NCBI GenBank assembly: GCA_963708325.1
Contig: OY970203.1
Span: forward strand, 1,984,001-2,048,000
DNA: 64,000 nucleotides
Source of the DNA: G963708325 sp963708325
GTDB lineage: Bacteria; Actinomycetota; Thermoleophilia; Solirubrobacterales; 70-9
Reading direction: 5' to 3'
Shown here: positions 32,632 to 41,883 of the stretch, one piece after another
Numbering within the stretch: position 1 is the first letter of the stretch
Layout: each line of letters opens with the position of its first letter
The notes under the pieces: generated by a model
Databases searched by the model: none
The model's input: the letters and a program-made list of their open reading frames with translations, nothing else
Told to the model about the DNA's origin: nothing
Program-made: the position numbers and the translations under genes

Positions 32632-34032
32632 CTACTCCGCCGCCGGGATCCCGCCGGCGACGACGTTGACGAACTGCTCGAGGTGACGGGTGGTCCAGCA
32701 CTCGAGGGCCCCGTCGCAGTGGCGCTCGTAGGCGGCCATCACCGAGTCGCCGTAGTTCCAGTACAGGCGCGGCTCGGGGTTGAGCCAGAACATGCGCCCG
32801 GCGCGCTCCGCCACCTGGGCGAAGACCTCGGCGTGGGGCTCGCGCCCGTTGGTGCGGGCGTCGCCGAGCACGATCACGGTCGAGCGCGGGTCGAGCTCGT
32901 CGGAGATCTCGCCCAGGAACTCCAGCCACACGCGGCCGTAGTCCGTGTAGCCCGAGACGTCGGCGACGCCGCCCTCGCGGCTGATTCGCTCCGAGATCGC
33001 GCGGAAGTCGCGCTCGTGCTCGAACACGTCGGTCACCTCGGAGATCCGCTCGATGAAGACGAAGCTGCGCAGCTTGCGAAACGAGTCGTGAAGCGCGTGC
33101 AGCACGGAGAGGAAGAAGACGCTCGCCGACGTCACCGAGGTGGAGACGTCGCAGAGCACGTAGATCTCGGGCCGGCGCGGGCGCTTCGGGCGGAAGCGCA
33201 GGCGCAGCGGCACGCCCCCGGTCTCCAACGAGGCGCGCATCGTGCGGCGCACGTCCACCGTGGAGCGGCGCCGGTGGCCGCGGTGCTCGTGCCCGAGCGT
33301 CGCCAGGCGCCGCTTCAGCTGCGTCACCGCCCGGTGCACGCCGGCCAGGTCCTGGGCCGGGCTGGTGGGCAGGGCGCGATCCAGCTCCGCCAGGGGGCGC
33401 GATGGCGGCAGCGTCTCGGTGCGCTCGATCAGCGCCCGCTCCAGCTCGCGGCGCAGATGCCGCTCGAAGCGGTTGAGCTGCTCGCGGTCGAGCGCGACCT
33501 CGGGGTCGTCGTCCGCCCGCGCCTGGACCTGCAGGCCCAGCGTGCGGCGGATCCGCTGCACGTCGACCCCGATCACGCCGGAGCCCTCGCCGCGCCGCCC
33601 GAAGGCGGCGATCGCGAGGCGGGCGAGGTCGCGCATCTCGCCGTCGCGCCCCTCGGCGATCGCCTGGCGCACCGCCTCCCGCAGGTCGTCGAGGTCGAGC
33701 CGCTCGCCCCCCTCGTAGCGCTCCTCGGTGCGGCCCTGGCGGATCGCCTCCGCCTCGGCGCCGCGGAAGAAGTAGCGGTCGAAGATCAGCTCGAAGGCGC
33801 GGCGGTCCTCCTGCGTCTTGGCGATCGTCGCCGCCAGCGCCTCGCGGAAGTCGCGCTGGTCGCCCCAGGCGACCTCGCCGAGGGCCTCGAACGCGTCGAG
33901 GATCTCCGACGTTCCGACGCTGACGCCCTCGGCGCGAAGCTCCTCGCAGAACCCGACGACCCGCGACGCGAGGCCGGGCGGAAGCTGGGGCGGGGGCGCG
34001 CCGAAGGCCGAGCCCGCGGAGCCGGTCGCCAT
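32632..34032 (-). CDS. VWA-domain protein, CoxE-like
   Basis: A 466-residue cytoplasmic protein. The N-terminal half is the CoxE-like helical region (FCEELRAEGVSVGTSEILDAFEAL, FDRYFF). The C-terminal third is a von Willebrand A domain with the MIDAS motif in LCDVSTSVTSAS (DxSxS), a threonine in SGYTDYG and an aspartate in IVLGDARTNG. Such proteins act with MoxR AAA+ ATPases to mature or insert cofactors into partner enzymes. A MoxR gene lies directly upstream (5-base gap). The client enzyme is not in the window. The end of the gene lies just before the TPP riboswitch of the next operon. Confidence 0.85.
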   Translation of the reverse strand: MATGSAGSAFGAPPPQLPPGLASRVVGFCEELRAEGVSVGTSEILDAFEALGEVAWGDQRDFREALAATIAKTQEDRRAFELIFDRYFFRGAEAEAIRQGRTEERYEGGERLDLDDLREAVRQAIAEGRDGEMRDLARLAIAAFGRRGEGSGVIGVDVQRIRRTLGLQVQARADDDPEVALDREQLNRFERHLRRELERALIERTETLPPSRPLAELDRALPTSPAQDLAGVHRAVTQLKRRLATLGHEHRGHRRRSTVDVRRTMRASLETGGVPLRLRFRPKRPRRPEIYVLCDVSTSVTSASVFFLSVLHALHDSFRKLRSFVFIERISEVTDVFEHERDFRAISERISREGGVADVSGYTDYGRVWLEFLGEISDELDPRSTVIVLGDARTNGREPHAEVFAQVAERAGRMFWLNPEPRLYWNYGDSVMAAYERHCDGALECWTTRHLEQFVNVVAGGIPAAE

Positions 34033-34037
34033 CGGAT

Positions 34038-35018
34038 CTATCCGCCGGCGGCCTCGTGCGAGACCGTATCGCCGGCGAGGCGGACGCCGACGCGCTCCGC
34101 GACCAGGTCGACGTCGGTGCGGTGCTTGACGATGATGCTCATCGTCCGCTCGAACACCGACCGATCGATGTCGTCGACGCCCATCAGCATCAGCGTTCGC
34201 GCCCAGTCGATCGACTCGGCGATCGAGGGTGGCTTCTTCAGGTCGAGGGAGCGGATCTGGTGGATGACCTCGACCAGGCGGCGGGCGAGGCGCTCGTCGA
34301 TGTCCGGGGCGTGCAGGCGGACGATCTCCATCTCCCGCTCCACCTCGGGATAGTCGAGCCAGAGGTACAGGCAGCGGCGCTTCAGCGCCTCGGTCAGCTC
34401 ACGCGAGTTGTTCGAGGTGAGCAGCACGAGCGGCCGCGTGCGCGCCTCGATCACTCCCAGCTCCGGGACCGAGATCTGGAAGTCGGAGAGGACCTCGAGC
34501 AGCATCGCCTCGAACTCCTGGTCGGTCTTGTCGATCTCGTCGATCAGCAGCACCACCGGGCTCTCGCTGGCGATCGCCGCCATCAGCGGTCGCGTCAGCA
34601 GGAACTCGTCGCTGAAGATGTCGTCCTGGACCGATTTCCAATCCGCCGCCTGCTCTGCTCCCGCTCGCTCGCCCTCGAACGACCGGGCACCCGGCTCGCT
34701 CGCTCCCGCGTCCGCCCCGGCGGAGTATCCCGCCTGGATGCGAAGCAGCTGCTTGCGGTAGTTCCACTCGTACAGCGCCTTCGCCTCGTCGAGGCCCTCG
34801 TAGCACTGCAGGCGGATAAGGTCGCGCCCGGTGGCCCGCGACAGCGCCTTCGCCAGCTCGGTCTTGCCGACGCCGGCCGGGCCCTCCACCAGCACCGGCT
34901 TGCCGAGGCGCTGGGCGAGGAAGGAGACCAGGGCGGCGGGCTCGTCGGCCAGGTAGCCGACGCGGGCGAGCGCCCGGGCGACCTCCTCGGCCGAGGCGGG
35001 TGTGGGGGTCTCGGCCAT
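34038..35018 (-). CDS. MoxR-family AAA+ ATPase
   Basis: A 326-residue AAA+ chaperone. Walker A is EGPAGVGKTELAKAL (about 45), Walker B is VVLLIDEIDKTDQEFE, and sensor 1 and the arginine finger region are in LVLLTSNNSRELTEALKRRCLYLWLDYP. A low-complexity insert of about 25 residues (GYSAGADAGASEPGARSF) interrupts the region after the Walker A helix. It pairs with the VWA gene 5 bases downstream; the two form a chaperone module. I chose ATG 35018; ATG 35042 would overlap the divergent gene. Confidence 0.87.
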   Translation of the reverse strand: MAETPTPASAEEVARALARVGYLADEPAALVSFLAQRLGKPVLVEGPAGVGKTELAKALSRATGRDLIRLQCYEGLDEAKALYEWNYRKQLLRIQAGYSAGADAGASEPGARSFEGERAGAEQAADWKSVQDDIFSDEFLLTRPLMAAIASESPVVLLIDEIDKTDQEFEAMLLEVLSDFQISVPELGVIEARTRPLVLLTSNNSRELTEALKRRCLYLWLDYPEVEREMEIVRLHAPDIDERLARRLVEVIHQIRSLDLKKPPSIAESIDWARTLMLMGVDDIDRSVFERTMSIIVKHRTDVDLVAERVGVRLAGDTVSHEAAGG

Positions 35019-35028
35019 CCGGGGTGAT

Positions 35029-35035
35029 GATAATG
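35029..35035. promoter_or_regulatory. Shared divergent -10 region
   Basis: GATAAT lies 6 bases before the plus-strand ATG at 35041. Its complement gives CATTAT (35035-35030), 11 bases before the MoxR ATG. The 22-base gap can therefore serve both directions. Confidence 0.35.
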
Positions 35036-35040
35036 AGCGC

Positions 35041-35301
35041 ATGGCCGCTCACGGTCCCGGGATCGCCGCGGTGGCCGCCACCGCCTCGATCCTTCCGCAC
35101 AGCGTCGGCCCCTATCTCGTGATGATGTGCCTCGGCTTCGTGCTGGGCGCGTACGGCCACCTGGCGCGGATGAGGTGGCTGGTGGTGATCGGGATCCTGC
35201 TGATACTGCTGGCGACGCTCGTCTTCCCCCTCGCGGTCGTCGTCACCAACAACAGCCCCGAGGCCCCCGGGCCGGACCAGTACCCCGGCTACACGCCCTA
35301 G
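35041..35301 (+). CDS. Small membrane protein, unknown function
   Basis: An 86-residue protein with two membrane segments (YLVMMCLGFVLGAYGH and WLVVIGILLILLATLVFPLAVVV) and a short Pro-rich C-terminal tail. No family is recognised. It is divergent from the MoxR gene and probably leaderless, and its 3' end is convergent with the membrane protein ending at 35306. The start at ATG 35041 is preferred over an upstream start that would overlap the MoxR gene. Confidence 0.5.
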   Translation: MAAHGPGIAAVAATASILPHSVGPYLVMMCLGFVLGAYGHLARMRWLVVIGILLILLATLVFPLAVVVTNNSPEAPGPDQYPGYTP

Positions 35302-35305
35302 CCGG

Positions 35306-35827
35306 TCAGGCGTCCTTCGGGGCGGAGCCCCGGCGCGAGCGCCGCGCCCGCTCGGCCGCAAGCTCCTCGTGGCGGCGCCGCAAGCCGGCGACGACCAGGG
35401 CGGCGGCTCCGGCGAGCGCCACGGCGACGCCGTAGCGGAGGCTGTAGGAGTGGTCGAAGCCGCCGCGGGAGACGCTGGGCCGGTCGAGCATGGCGTACCC
35501 GACCAGCAGCGCCGACCAGATGCCCGCCGCCACCAGCAGGGTGCCCTCGTGGACGGGGCGTGGCAGCGGCAGGCCGCGGGCGCGCTCGAGCATCAGCAGG
35601 CAGGCGGCGCAGGCGGTCAGCAGCAGCGACGCCTGGACGAAGCTGAACGCGCCGAAGCCGGTGGTGACGAGGTCGCGGCTGAAGGGATAGCCGTACCACG
35701 GCAGGAACATGCTGGCGACGACCACCAGCGCTCCGGCGGCGGCGAAGCGCTCGTTTCGGTCGAGCTCCCCAAGCGCCGCGGCCGGAGAGCGGCGCCGCCC
35801 GGCCTCAGTCGAGCGGCTGCCGGCCAC
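35306..35827 (-). CDS. Integral membrane protein, unknown function
   Basis: A 173-residue protein with four or five hydrophobic segments: FAAAGALVVVASMFLPWYGY, FSFVQASLLLTACAACLLML, TLLVAAGIWSALLVGYAML and YGVAVALAGAAALVVAGL. The C-terminal tail is basic (RRRHEELAAERARRSRRGS). GTG 35827 is chosen because GGAG lies 9 bases upstream; it overlaps the DUF2203 gene by 23 bases, so these genes are translated together. The family is not named, but the layout is common in this group of bacteria. Confidence 0.6.
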   Translation of the reverse strand: MAGSRSTEAGRRRSPAAALGELDRNERFAAAGALVVVASMFLPWYGYPFSRDLVTTGFGAFSFVQASLLLTACAACLLMLERARGLPLPRPVHEGTLLVAAGIWSALLVGYAMLDRPSVSRGGFDHSYSLRYGVAVALAGAAALVVAGLRRRHEELAAERARRSRRGSAPKDA

Positions 35828-36185
35828 GGTAGCCGGACTCCAGGTCGTGCCAGAACTCGACGCTGTCCTCGCCCAGCTCCCAGCAGAGGTAGATCTCCTC
35901 GCCGTCACGGATCGCGGGAAAATCGATCAGGCCGCGGTCGATGTCGCGGATCACGATGCCGGCCTCCTGGAGCGCCGCCAGCATCCGCTGCACCTCCAGA
36001 AAGGCCTCGCCGACCTGGCGGCCCTCGGCGCCGCCGCCGTTGGTCGCGGCGGCGTCCGTGAGCACGTCGTGGGCGTCGGAGTCGACCAGCATGTCCTTCG
36101 CGTCACGCAGCTTCATCAGCAGGGGCTTCATGCGGGGAAGGAGCGCATCGGCCTCCCGGCGGGAATAGTGGCGGTCGTGGATCAC
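35805..36185 (-). CDS. DUF2203 family protein
   Basis: A 126-residue soluble protein. The signature is DRHYSRREADALLPRMKPLLMKL at the start and GIVIRDIDRGLIDFPA followed by IYLCWELGEDSVEFWHDL near the end, which I recognise as DUF2203. The function is unknown in the family. The GTG start overlaps the upstream EVE-domain stop by four bases (GTGA), and its own end overlaps the membrane protein gene downstream, making a tight three-gene unit. Confidence 0.78.
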   Translation of the reverse strand: MIHDRHYSRREADALLPRMKPLLMKLRDAKDMLVDSDAHDVLTDAAATNGGGAEGRQVGEAFLEVQRMLAALQEAGIVIRDIDRGLIDFPAIRDGEEIYLCWELGEDSVEFWHDLESGYRGRQPLD

Positions 36186-36664
36186 CGAACGTGCGTGCCC
36201 GCGGCGGCCGCCAGCCGGGAGCGCAGGGTGGCGGCGTCGGCCTCGCCGATCGTGCGCAGCTGGCCCTGGAAGGCGAGCTGCCAGTGCTCGAGCGGCCACT
36301 TGCGGGCGTGCTCGAGCTCCCCCACGACCTCCTCGGCGGGCACGAAGTCGGCCTCGTCGAGGACGAGCAGCGGCTCCGCGTCCACCCGCCACGGATAGGC
36401 CTCCGGGGGCTTCTTGGCTCCCTGTGGCCAGATCGGCCTGCGGTCCTCGAACATCTTCGACGTCACCCGTGCGCTGCCGCCGAACGCCTGCACGCCGGTG
36501 ACGTAGAAGAAGACCTCGTCGCCGGGCCCCATCTCGGCGGCCTGGCGGCGGCGCCGCTCCTTGAGGCCGATCACGTCGAAGCCGCGCCCGACGTTGATTC
36601 GGAAGTTCTCCGCCGAGCCGGTGAGGATCCAGCTCCTTGCCCCGCTTTCCCCGGCATCCGGCAC
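36182..36664 (-). CDS. EVE-domain (PUA-like) protein
   Basis: A 160-residue protein. SWILTGSAENFRINVGRGFDVIG, then MGPGDEVFFYVTGVQAFGG and ARVTSKMFEDRRPIWPQ, correspond to the EVE domain, a PUA-like fold that recognises modified bases in nucleic acids in other systems. The C-terminal part (HARKWPLEHWQLAFQGQLRTI) is the usual closing helix region. It heads a three-gene minus-strand unit with DUF2203 and a membrane protein. No restriction or methylation genes lie nearby, so a link to defence is not supported. Confidence 0.75.
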   Translation of the reverse strand: MPDAGESGARSWILTGSAENFRINVGRGFDVIGLKERRRRQAAEMGPGDEVFFYVTGVQAFGGSARVTSKMFEDRRPIWPQGAKKPPEAYPWRVDAEPLLVLDEADFVPAEEVVGELEHARKWPLEHWQLAFQGQLRTIGEADAATLRSRLAAAAGTHVR

Positions 36665-36707
36665 AGCTCGATTCTACTTCCGGGTTGCGGTCTCCCGGTC
36701 GCGACGC

Positions 36708-39700
36708 TCAGCCGACGACCAGCTCGCGGGCGAGACCGGCGAGGTGGGCGACGCCGAGCCCCTCGTATGTCATGGCCGCCTGCTCCAGCGCCTCCGCGGC
36801 CCCGATCGGGTCGGCCTCGCGCAGGGCCCAGCCGCGCAGCAGTCGGCAGCGGGCGGCGTCGAGGGGCCGGCCGAGGCGCTCCCACGTCTCGGCGGCGGCG
36901 GCCAGCGCCTCGGCACCGGCGGCGGCCTCTCCGGCGGCGGCGCCGCCGGCCTCCCGGGTGGACGCTTCGCCGACCGGGTAGGGGAGGCGCTGCGCCAGGT
37001 GATCGGCTTCCTCGGCCGACTCGCGCGCCTGGTCGAGGCGGCCGCCGAGCGCCAGCGTGACCGCCCGCGCGGAGATCGCCTCGATCGACTGCGCTATAAG
37101 CCCGGCCCGCTCGCACACGTCGAGGGCCTGGGCGAGGGTCGTCTCGGCCTCGCCGTATTCGCCGCGGTCGCGCAGCGACGCCGCCAGCCAGAACAGCGCC
37201 GAGAAGGCGACCTCGGATCTGCCGACCTGGTCGCCGACCTGGTGGGCGCGGCGGCAGAACTCCTCCGCGGCGGCCCAGTCGCCCTCGCGCCAGCGCAGGA
37301 TGCCCCGCATCACGTAGGGGAAGCACAGCTTTCCGAGCAGGCCCTCGCGCTCGGCCAGCGAGGCGCTCGCCTCCGTGGATCGCTCCACCTCGTCCCACTC
37401 GGCCCGGTAGACGGCGAGCTGGGCGAGGGCGGCGTGCAGCTCGACCTGCGAGGGGAGGTCGCCGACCTGGGAGGCGAGCTCGAGCGCCTCCGAGTAGGCG
37501 TCCCCGGCGCCGTCGTAGTCGGCCTCGGAGACCTCGAGGTGGTAGCCGAGCGTGAGCAGCGCCCGCACTGCCTCCGAGTGGTCCGAGTCGCGCGCCAGCT
37601 CGACCGAGCGCTCGAGGTTCTCGCGCGCCTTGACGGAGTCGCCGATTCGCCCGAAGACGCGGCCGAAGATCCCGTGCGCCCGGCTCGCCGCCCGCGCCTC
37701 GTCGAGGCGCTCGGCGAGGCGCAGGGCCTTCTCGGAGGCGTAGATCGCGAGCATGTTGTCGCCGGTGTGCATGTACAGCGACGCCGCCTCCTCGTAGAGC
37801 CGCACCAGCTCCAGGCACGGCGGGCCGTCCTTGAGCAGGTCGATCCCCTTCTGGTAGTGGTCGATCGACGCCTCGCGCTCTCCCTTGTGCCACAGCGCGG
37901 CGCCGATCTTGCGATGCAGGTCGCCGACCCGCGCCAGGTCCTCCTCGCGGCGGTGGTAGTCGAGGCACTCCTCCCAGACCGCGACCGCTTCGTCCACGCG
38001 TCCGAGGCGGAGCGCGACGTCGCCCTTCTTCTCGCCGATCCGCGCTCGCGACTCCTCGTCGAGGTCCCCTCGCAGCTCGATCGTCGATCCGTAGTGGTTG
38101 AGCGCCTCGAGGTTCGAATACAGGGCGGCGGCGGCATCGCCCGCCGCCTCGCCGAACCGCGACGCCCTCGCGACCAGGTCCTCGCGCTCCTGCGGCGAGA
38201 GGTCGGCGCCCTCGCTGAGGGCGGCGGCGCGCGAGTAGTGGTCGGCGACGAGCGCCACGACGGCGTCGGCCCGCTCGCCGGAGCGCTCCTCGATGAAGAT
38301 GCCCACGTCCACGTGCTTCCGGCATCGCACCGTCTTCGGCAGCATCTGGTAGGCGACGTCGCGGATCAGCACGTGCTTGAAGGCGTACTCGTGCTCCCCG
38401 GCGAGCCGGCTGCCGGCGCTGGGCACGACCAGGTCCTTCTCCTGAAGCGAGGCCAGCACCTCGCCCAGGTCCAGGCCCTCCTCGGAGGCGGCGTCGCGCA
38501 GCGACCCCTCCCAGAAGGTCTGGCCGACGACGGCCGCGTGCTGCAGCAGGCGCCGCTCGAGCGGGGCCAGCGAGTCCAGGCGCGCCGCGAGCAGCGAATG
38601 GACCGTCTCGGGCAGGGTCTGGGCGTCGACCGTCCCCTCCTCGACCAGCCGGTTGACCATCTCCTCGGCGAACAGCGGATTGCCGCCCGCCCGTTCGGCG
38701 ATCAGCGGCACGGCGCCGGACTCCTCGCCCGGGAACAGGGCGTCGACCAGCTGCTGGGTCTCGGCGATCGTCAGGGGCTCCAGCGAGATCGAGGTGGCGT
38801 TGCGCCGGCCGCCGCCCCAGCCCGGCCGCCGCTCGAGCAGCTCGTCGCGGGCGAGGCAGATCAGCAGCGCCGGGCCACGAACCCAGCGCGCCAGGTACTC
38901 GATCAGGTCGAGCATCCCCTCGTCCGCCCAGTGGATGTCCTCGAAGGCGAGCACCAGCGGGCGGCCGCGCGAGATCGCCTCGACGCAGGCGCGCACCGCG
39001 GAGAACAGGCTCTCCCGCATCCGCTGCGGATCGTCCCCCTCGACCGAGGGGGCGTCGTCGGGCGGCTCGATCCCGAGCGGGCGGGCGATCAGGACGGCGT
39101 TGCGGTCGGAGGGCTCGTCCTCTCCCAGCTCCTCCATCAGGCTCTCGACGCCCGCGCGCAGCTTCTCCCACGCCTCCTCCGAGGAGTCCGTGTCGAGGAT
39201 CTCGAATTGCCCCCGGATCACCTCGCCGAGCGCCCAGTAGGCGATCCCGGACCCGTACGGGGGGCACTGGCCCTGGTGGATCAGGGGCGGGTCGTCGCGG
39301 TCGATCAACCCGGCGGCCAGCTCGCGCAGCAGCCGGGACTTGCCGACCCCGGCCTGGCCGAGCACGGTGACGAGGTGCGGCCGTCCCTCGCGCAGCACGC
39401 GGTCGTAAACCGACCGCAGCAGCTGCGATTCGTCGTCGCGCCCGATCAACGGCGTGGCGGGGCGCGCCGCTGCGCGCCGCGACGGTCCCGCCGCGACCAT
39501 GCCCGTCGCCTCCCAGGCGGCCACCGGCTCGGACTTGCCCTTCAGGGTGAGCGGCTCGAGCTGCTCGTAGGCGACCGCGTCGCGCGTGGCGCGGTGGGTC
39601 TGCTCGCCGACGGTGACGCTGCCCGGCCGCGCCGCCGCCTGCAGGCGCGAGGCGACGTTGACCACGTCGCCGATCACCGTGTAGCCGTCGCCCACGGACC

Positions 39701-40238
39701 CCGCCATCACCTCGCCGGTGTTGATGCCGACGCGCAGGGAGAAGTCGGCGGCGGCGGCCTCGTTGACCTCGGACATCGCCGCCTGCATGGCGAGCCCGGC
39801 GCGCACGGCGCGCTCCGGGTCGTCCTCGTGTGCAAGGGGGGCGCCGAACACGGCCATCACGTTGTCGCCGATGTACTTGTCGACACTGCCGCCGACGCGC
39901 TCGACCTCCGCGCCGAGGCGGCGAAGCGCCCGGTCGACCATCGCCTTGGCGGCCTCCGGGTCCATCCGCTCGGTGGCGGCCGTATAGCCGGAGAGGTCGG
40001 CGAACAGCACGGTGGCCATGCGGCGCTCCTCCGGCGGGATCTCGACCGGACGGGCCTGCTGCGGCTCGGCCGCCGCCGGCCCCGGGGCGGTCAGCCGGGC
40101 GCCGCACTCGATGCAGAACTTGGCCCCGGGCGGCTGCTCGGTCCCGCAGCTCTGGCAGCGCTGGGCGAGCGCGCTGCCGCACGACATGCAGAACCGCGCC
40201 TGCGGCGGGTTCTCGGTTCCGCAGCTGGAGCAGGTCAA
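36708..40238 (-). CDS. Class III adenylate/guanylate cyclase with AAA+ ATPase and TPR region
   Basis: A 1176-residue signalling protein. Residues 1-50 hold two four-cysteine zinc ribbons (CSSCGTENPP, CQSCGTEQPPGAKFCIECG). The cyclase domain (about 70-240) has the metal aspartates in VLFADLSGY and KYIGDNVMAVFGAP, and the transition-state Asn and Arg in GDVVNVASRLQ. The AAA+/NTPase part starts with PLIGRDDE and a Walker A in LGQAGVGKSRLLREL, with Walker B-like LVLAFEDIHWADEG. The rest is TPR-like helical repeats. It starts at TTG 40238. Such proteins are predicted cytoplasmic sensors whose input is unknown. Confidence 0.85.
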   Translation of the reverse strand: MTCSSCGTENPPQARFCMSCGSALAQRCQSCGTEQPPGAKFCIECGARLTAPGPAAAEPQQARPVEIPPEERRMATVLFADLSGYTAATERMDPEAAKAMVDRALRRLGAEVERVGGSVDKYIGDNVMAVFGAPLAHEDDPERAVRAGLAMQAAMSEVNEAAAADFSLRVGINTGEVMAGSVGDGYTVIGDVVNVASRLQAAARPGSVTVGEQTHRATRDAVAYEQLEPLTLKGKSEPVAAWEATGMVAAGPSRRAAARPATPLIGRDDESQLLRSVYDRVLREGRPHLVTVLGQAGVGKSRLLRELAAGLIDRDDPPLIHQGQCPPYGSGIAYWALGEVIRGQFEILDTDSSEEAWEKLRAGVESLMEELGEDEPSDRNAVLIARPLGIEPPDDAPSVEGDDPQRMRESLFSAVRACVEAISRGRPLVLAFEDIHWADEGMLDLIEYLARWVRGPALLICLARDELLERRPGWGGGRRNATSISLEPLTIAETQQLVDALFPGEESGAVPLIAERAGGNPLFAEEMVNRLVEEGTVDAQTLPETVHSLLAARLDSLAPLERRLLQHAAVVGQTFWEGSLRDAASEEGLDLGEVLASLQEKDLVVPSAGSRLAGEHEYAFKHVLIRDVAYQMLPKTVRCRKHVDVGIFIEERSGERADAVVALVADHYSRAAALSEGADLSPQEREDLVARASRFGEAAGDAAAALYSNLEALNHYGSTIELRGDLDEESRARIGEKKGDVALRLGRVDEAVAVWEECLDYHRREEDLARVGDLHRKIGAALWHKGEREASIDHYQKGIDLLKDGPPCLELVRLYEEAASLYMHTGDNMLAIYASEKALRLAERLDEARAASRAHGIFGRVFGRIGDSVKARENLERSVELARDSDHSEAVRALLTLGYHLEVSEADYDGAGDAYSEALELASQVGDLPSQVELHAALAQLAVYRAEWDEVERSTEASASLAEREGLLGKLCFPYVMRGILRWREGDWAAAEEFCRRAHQVGDQVGRSEVAFSALFWLAASLRDRGEYGEAETTLAQALDVCERAGLIAQSIEAISARAVTLALGGRLDQARESAEEADHLAQRLPYPVGEASTREAGGAAAGEAAAGAEALAAAAETWERLGRPLDAARCRLLRGWALREADPIGAAEALEQAAMTYEGLGVAHLAGLARELVVG

Positions 40239-40359
40239 TCCGCGCTCAACGATACGCGAGCGTTAGGCGCTGGCTGGGTGAGGATCGTCACAACGCCGGA
40301 AGGCGAATGGCGCTTCTGTCCCCGTATCGGGCAGCAGGTCGCATGCGGCCGCGAGCCGG

Positions 40360-40710
40360 CTACTCGATCGGGATGTCCTCGACGCGGGCGCCCTGATCGC
40401 GGCGGTCGCGCTCCAGCCGCTCGATGTAGCTGTCGAGCAGGGCGCGGATGCCGACGAGGGCGTCGCGCTGTATTCCCTGGAGCTGCTCGCGCATCTCCGG
40501 CGTCGTCGTCGCCCTCAGCACGTCCGCGCTGCGGCAGATCGGGCACCAGTCCACGCACTCGCGCTCGTGGTGGTCGAGCCCGGCCCGCGACGGCTCGCCG
40601 CCGGCGTCGTCGAACTGCTGCCAGAAGCGGCGCTCGCCGTCGGCAGCGGCCGCGCGGCGCGGCTCAGCGGGCTCCGGCCCGTTCGGTGTCGCGCGTGGCG
40701 GATCGGCCAT
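40360..40710 (-). CDS. Conserved protein with CxxxCPIC motif, unknown function
   Basis: A 116-residue protein. The middle contains ECVDWCPICRSADVLRATTTPEMREQLQGI, with cysteines spaced C-x3-C-x2-C, possibly a metal or redox site. A Pro/Ala-rich N-terminus is probably disordered, and the C-terminal LLDSYIERLERDRRDQ is helical. The start overlaps the end of the ArsA-like gene by 47 bases, so the two are co-translated. I have seen similar small proteins next to ArsA-like ATPases in actinobacteria, which would suggest a partner role, but this is from memory. Confidence 0.55.
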   Translation of the reverse strand: MADPPRATPNGPEPAEPRRAAAADGERRFWQQFDDAGGEPSRAGLDHHERECVDWCPICRSADVLRATTTPEMREQLQGIQRDALVGIRALLDSYIERLERDRRDQGARVEDIPIE

Positions 40711-41878
40711 TGGTAAAGCTCACCTTCAGGGTTCCGCCCTCGAAGCTGGCGCCAGCCGGTCGCTGGTGGGCGAGCGCGGAGGGCAGGATGATAGTCCGCT
40801 TCTCGCGGCCGACGCCGACGATCAGCTCGGCCCCGACCTGCTTGAGCGTGATCTCCCCCTTCTCGGTGAAGGGAATCGCCAGCCGCAGCACGGGAGCGCC
40901 GTCCTCGGTGCCCAGCTCGTGCGCAAGCTCGGTGTGGAACACCTCCTCCGGCGCGCGCTCGCCGAACAGCTCGCCGCCGAGACGGTCCAGCATCGCCGCG
41001 CCCATCACCTCCTCCTCGAAGTAGCGGGCCGTCAACACCGGCAGCGGCGCAAACCCCTGCTCCACCGAGCGCAGGTGCTCCTGCTGCCGCGCCCGCCAGC
41101 TGCCGAAGTAGCCCCCCGACACCTCGTCGGGGAAGATCCTGTTTACGACCACGGCGTCGGTCAGGTACCCGTAGAGGTTGAGGTAGGTGAACGTCCGCTG
41201 CGCCTCGCGGATCACCATCCGGTCGGGATTCATGACGAGCCTGATCGAGGCGCGCTCGCGGTCGCGGAGGATCTCGTTCATCGCGATCAGGTTGCGCACC
41301 AGGCGCTGCACGTCGGCGAAGACGTCCTCCGACGGCAGCGGGACGTCGAGGAAGGTGCGTGCGATCGGCCGCGCCGCCGCCACGATTCGCTTCTCCCAGG
41401 GGAACACCTTCTCCAGCCACCAGCGGGCGATGTCGGGGAACGACAGCAGTCTCAGCGTCTCTCCCGTCGGCGCGCAGTCCACGACGATCACGTCGAACTC
41501 GCGGCTCTCGTGGTGGCGCTTTATCTGCAGCAGCGAGAACAGCTCGTCCATCCCCGGCGGCACCGTCAGCTCCTCGGCGGCGATCCGGTCGATGCCGCGG
41601 TCCGCCAGAAGCGTGCCGAGCCAATCCTGGACGGCGGCCCAGTTGGCCTCCATCTCGCGCTGGGCGTGCACCTCCTGGCCCCACAGGTCGGTCGCCACCG
41701 CGGTGGGCGCGGGGCCGAGCGCGGTCTCGAACGAGTCGGAGAGGCTGTGGGCGGGGTCGGTGGACAGGACCACGGTCCGCAGCCCGGCCGACGCGCAGCG
41801 GCGGGCGGTCGCGGCGGCGACGCTGGTCTTGCCGACGCCCCCCTTGCCGGTGTAGAGGATCGTGCGTGGGGCGAGCAC
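40664..41878 (-). CDS. ArsA/GET3-family ATPase
   Basis: A 404-residue ATPase. The deviant Walker A is TGKGGVGKTSVAAA (residues 10-23), switch I VVLSTDPAHSLSDSF, switch II VIVVDCAPTGETLRLL, and an A-loop like TNGRSATRDT near the end. Arsenite-binding cysteines are not evident, so arsenite export is doubtful. A C-terminal HSP20-like (CS-type) domain seems present (ELIVGVGREKRTIILPSAL, GTLKVSFTNG). Its role is probably chaperone-like, as in actinobacterial ArsA homologues. GTG 41878 lies 9 bases after a TACGCT -10 inside a perfect palindrome, so it is likely leaderless. Confidence 0.82.
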   Translation of the reverse strand: MLAPRTILYTGKGGVGKTSVAAATARRCASAGLRTVVLSTDPAHSLSDSFETALGPAPTAVATDLWGQEVHAQREMEANWAAVQDWLGTLLADRGIDRIAAEELTVPPGMDELFSLLQIKRHHESREFDVIVVDCAPTGETLRLLSFPDIARWWLEKVFPWEKRIVAAARPIARTFLDVPLPSEDVFADVQRLVRNLIAMNEILRDRERASIRLVMNPDRMVIREAQRTFTYLNLYGYLTDAVVVNRIFPDEVSGGYFGSWRARQQEHLRSVEQGFAPLPVLTARYFEEEVMGAAMLDRLGGELFGERAPEEVFHTELAHELGTEDGAPVLRLAIPFTEKGEITLKQVGAELIVGVGREKRTIILPSALAHQRPAGASFEGGTLKVSFTNGRSATRDTERAGAR

Positions 41879-41883
41879 GAGGC

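Noticed and set aside
36182..36664. EVE-domain gene as part of a restriction or defence island
   Set aside because: Neighbours are DUF2203 and membrane proteins; no nuclease, methylase or other defence gene is present.
40664..41878. Arsenic resistance operon (arsA)
   Set aside because: The ATPase has no evident arsenite-binding cysteines, and no arsB, arsC, arsD or arsR gene is nearby.
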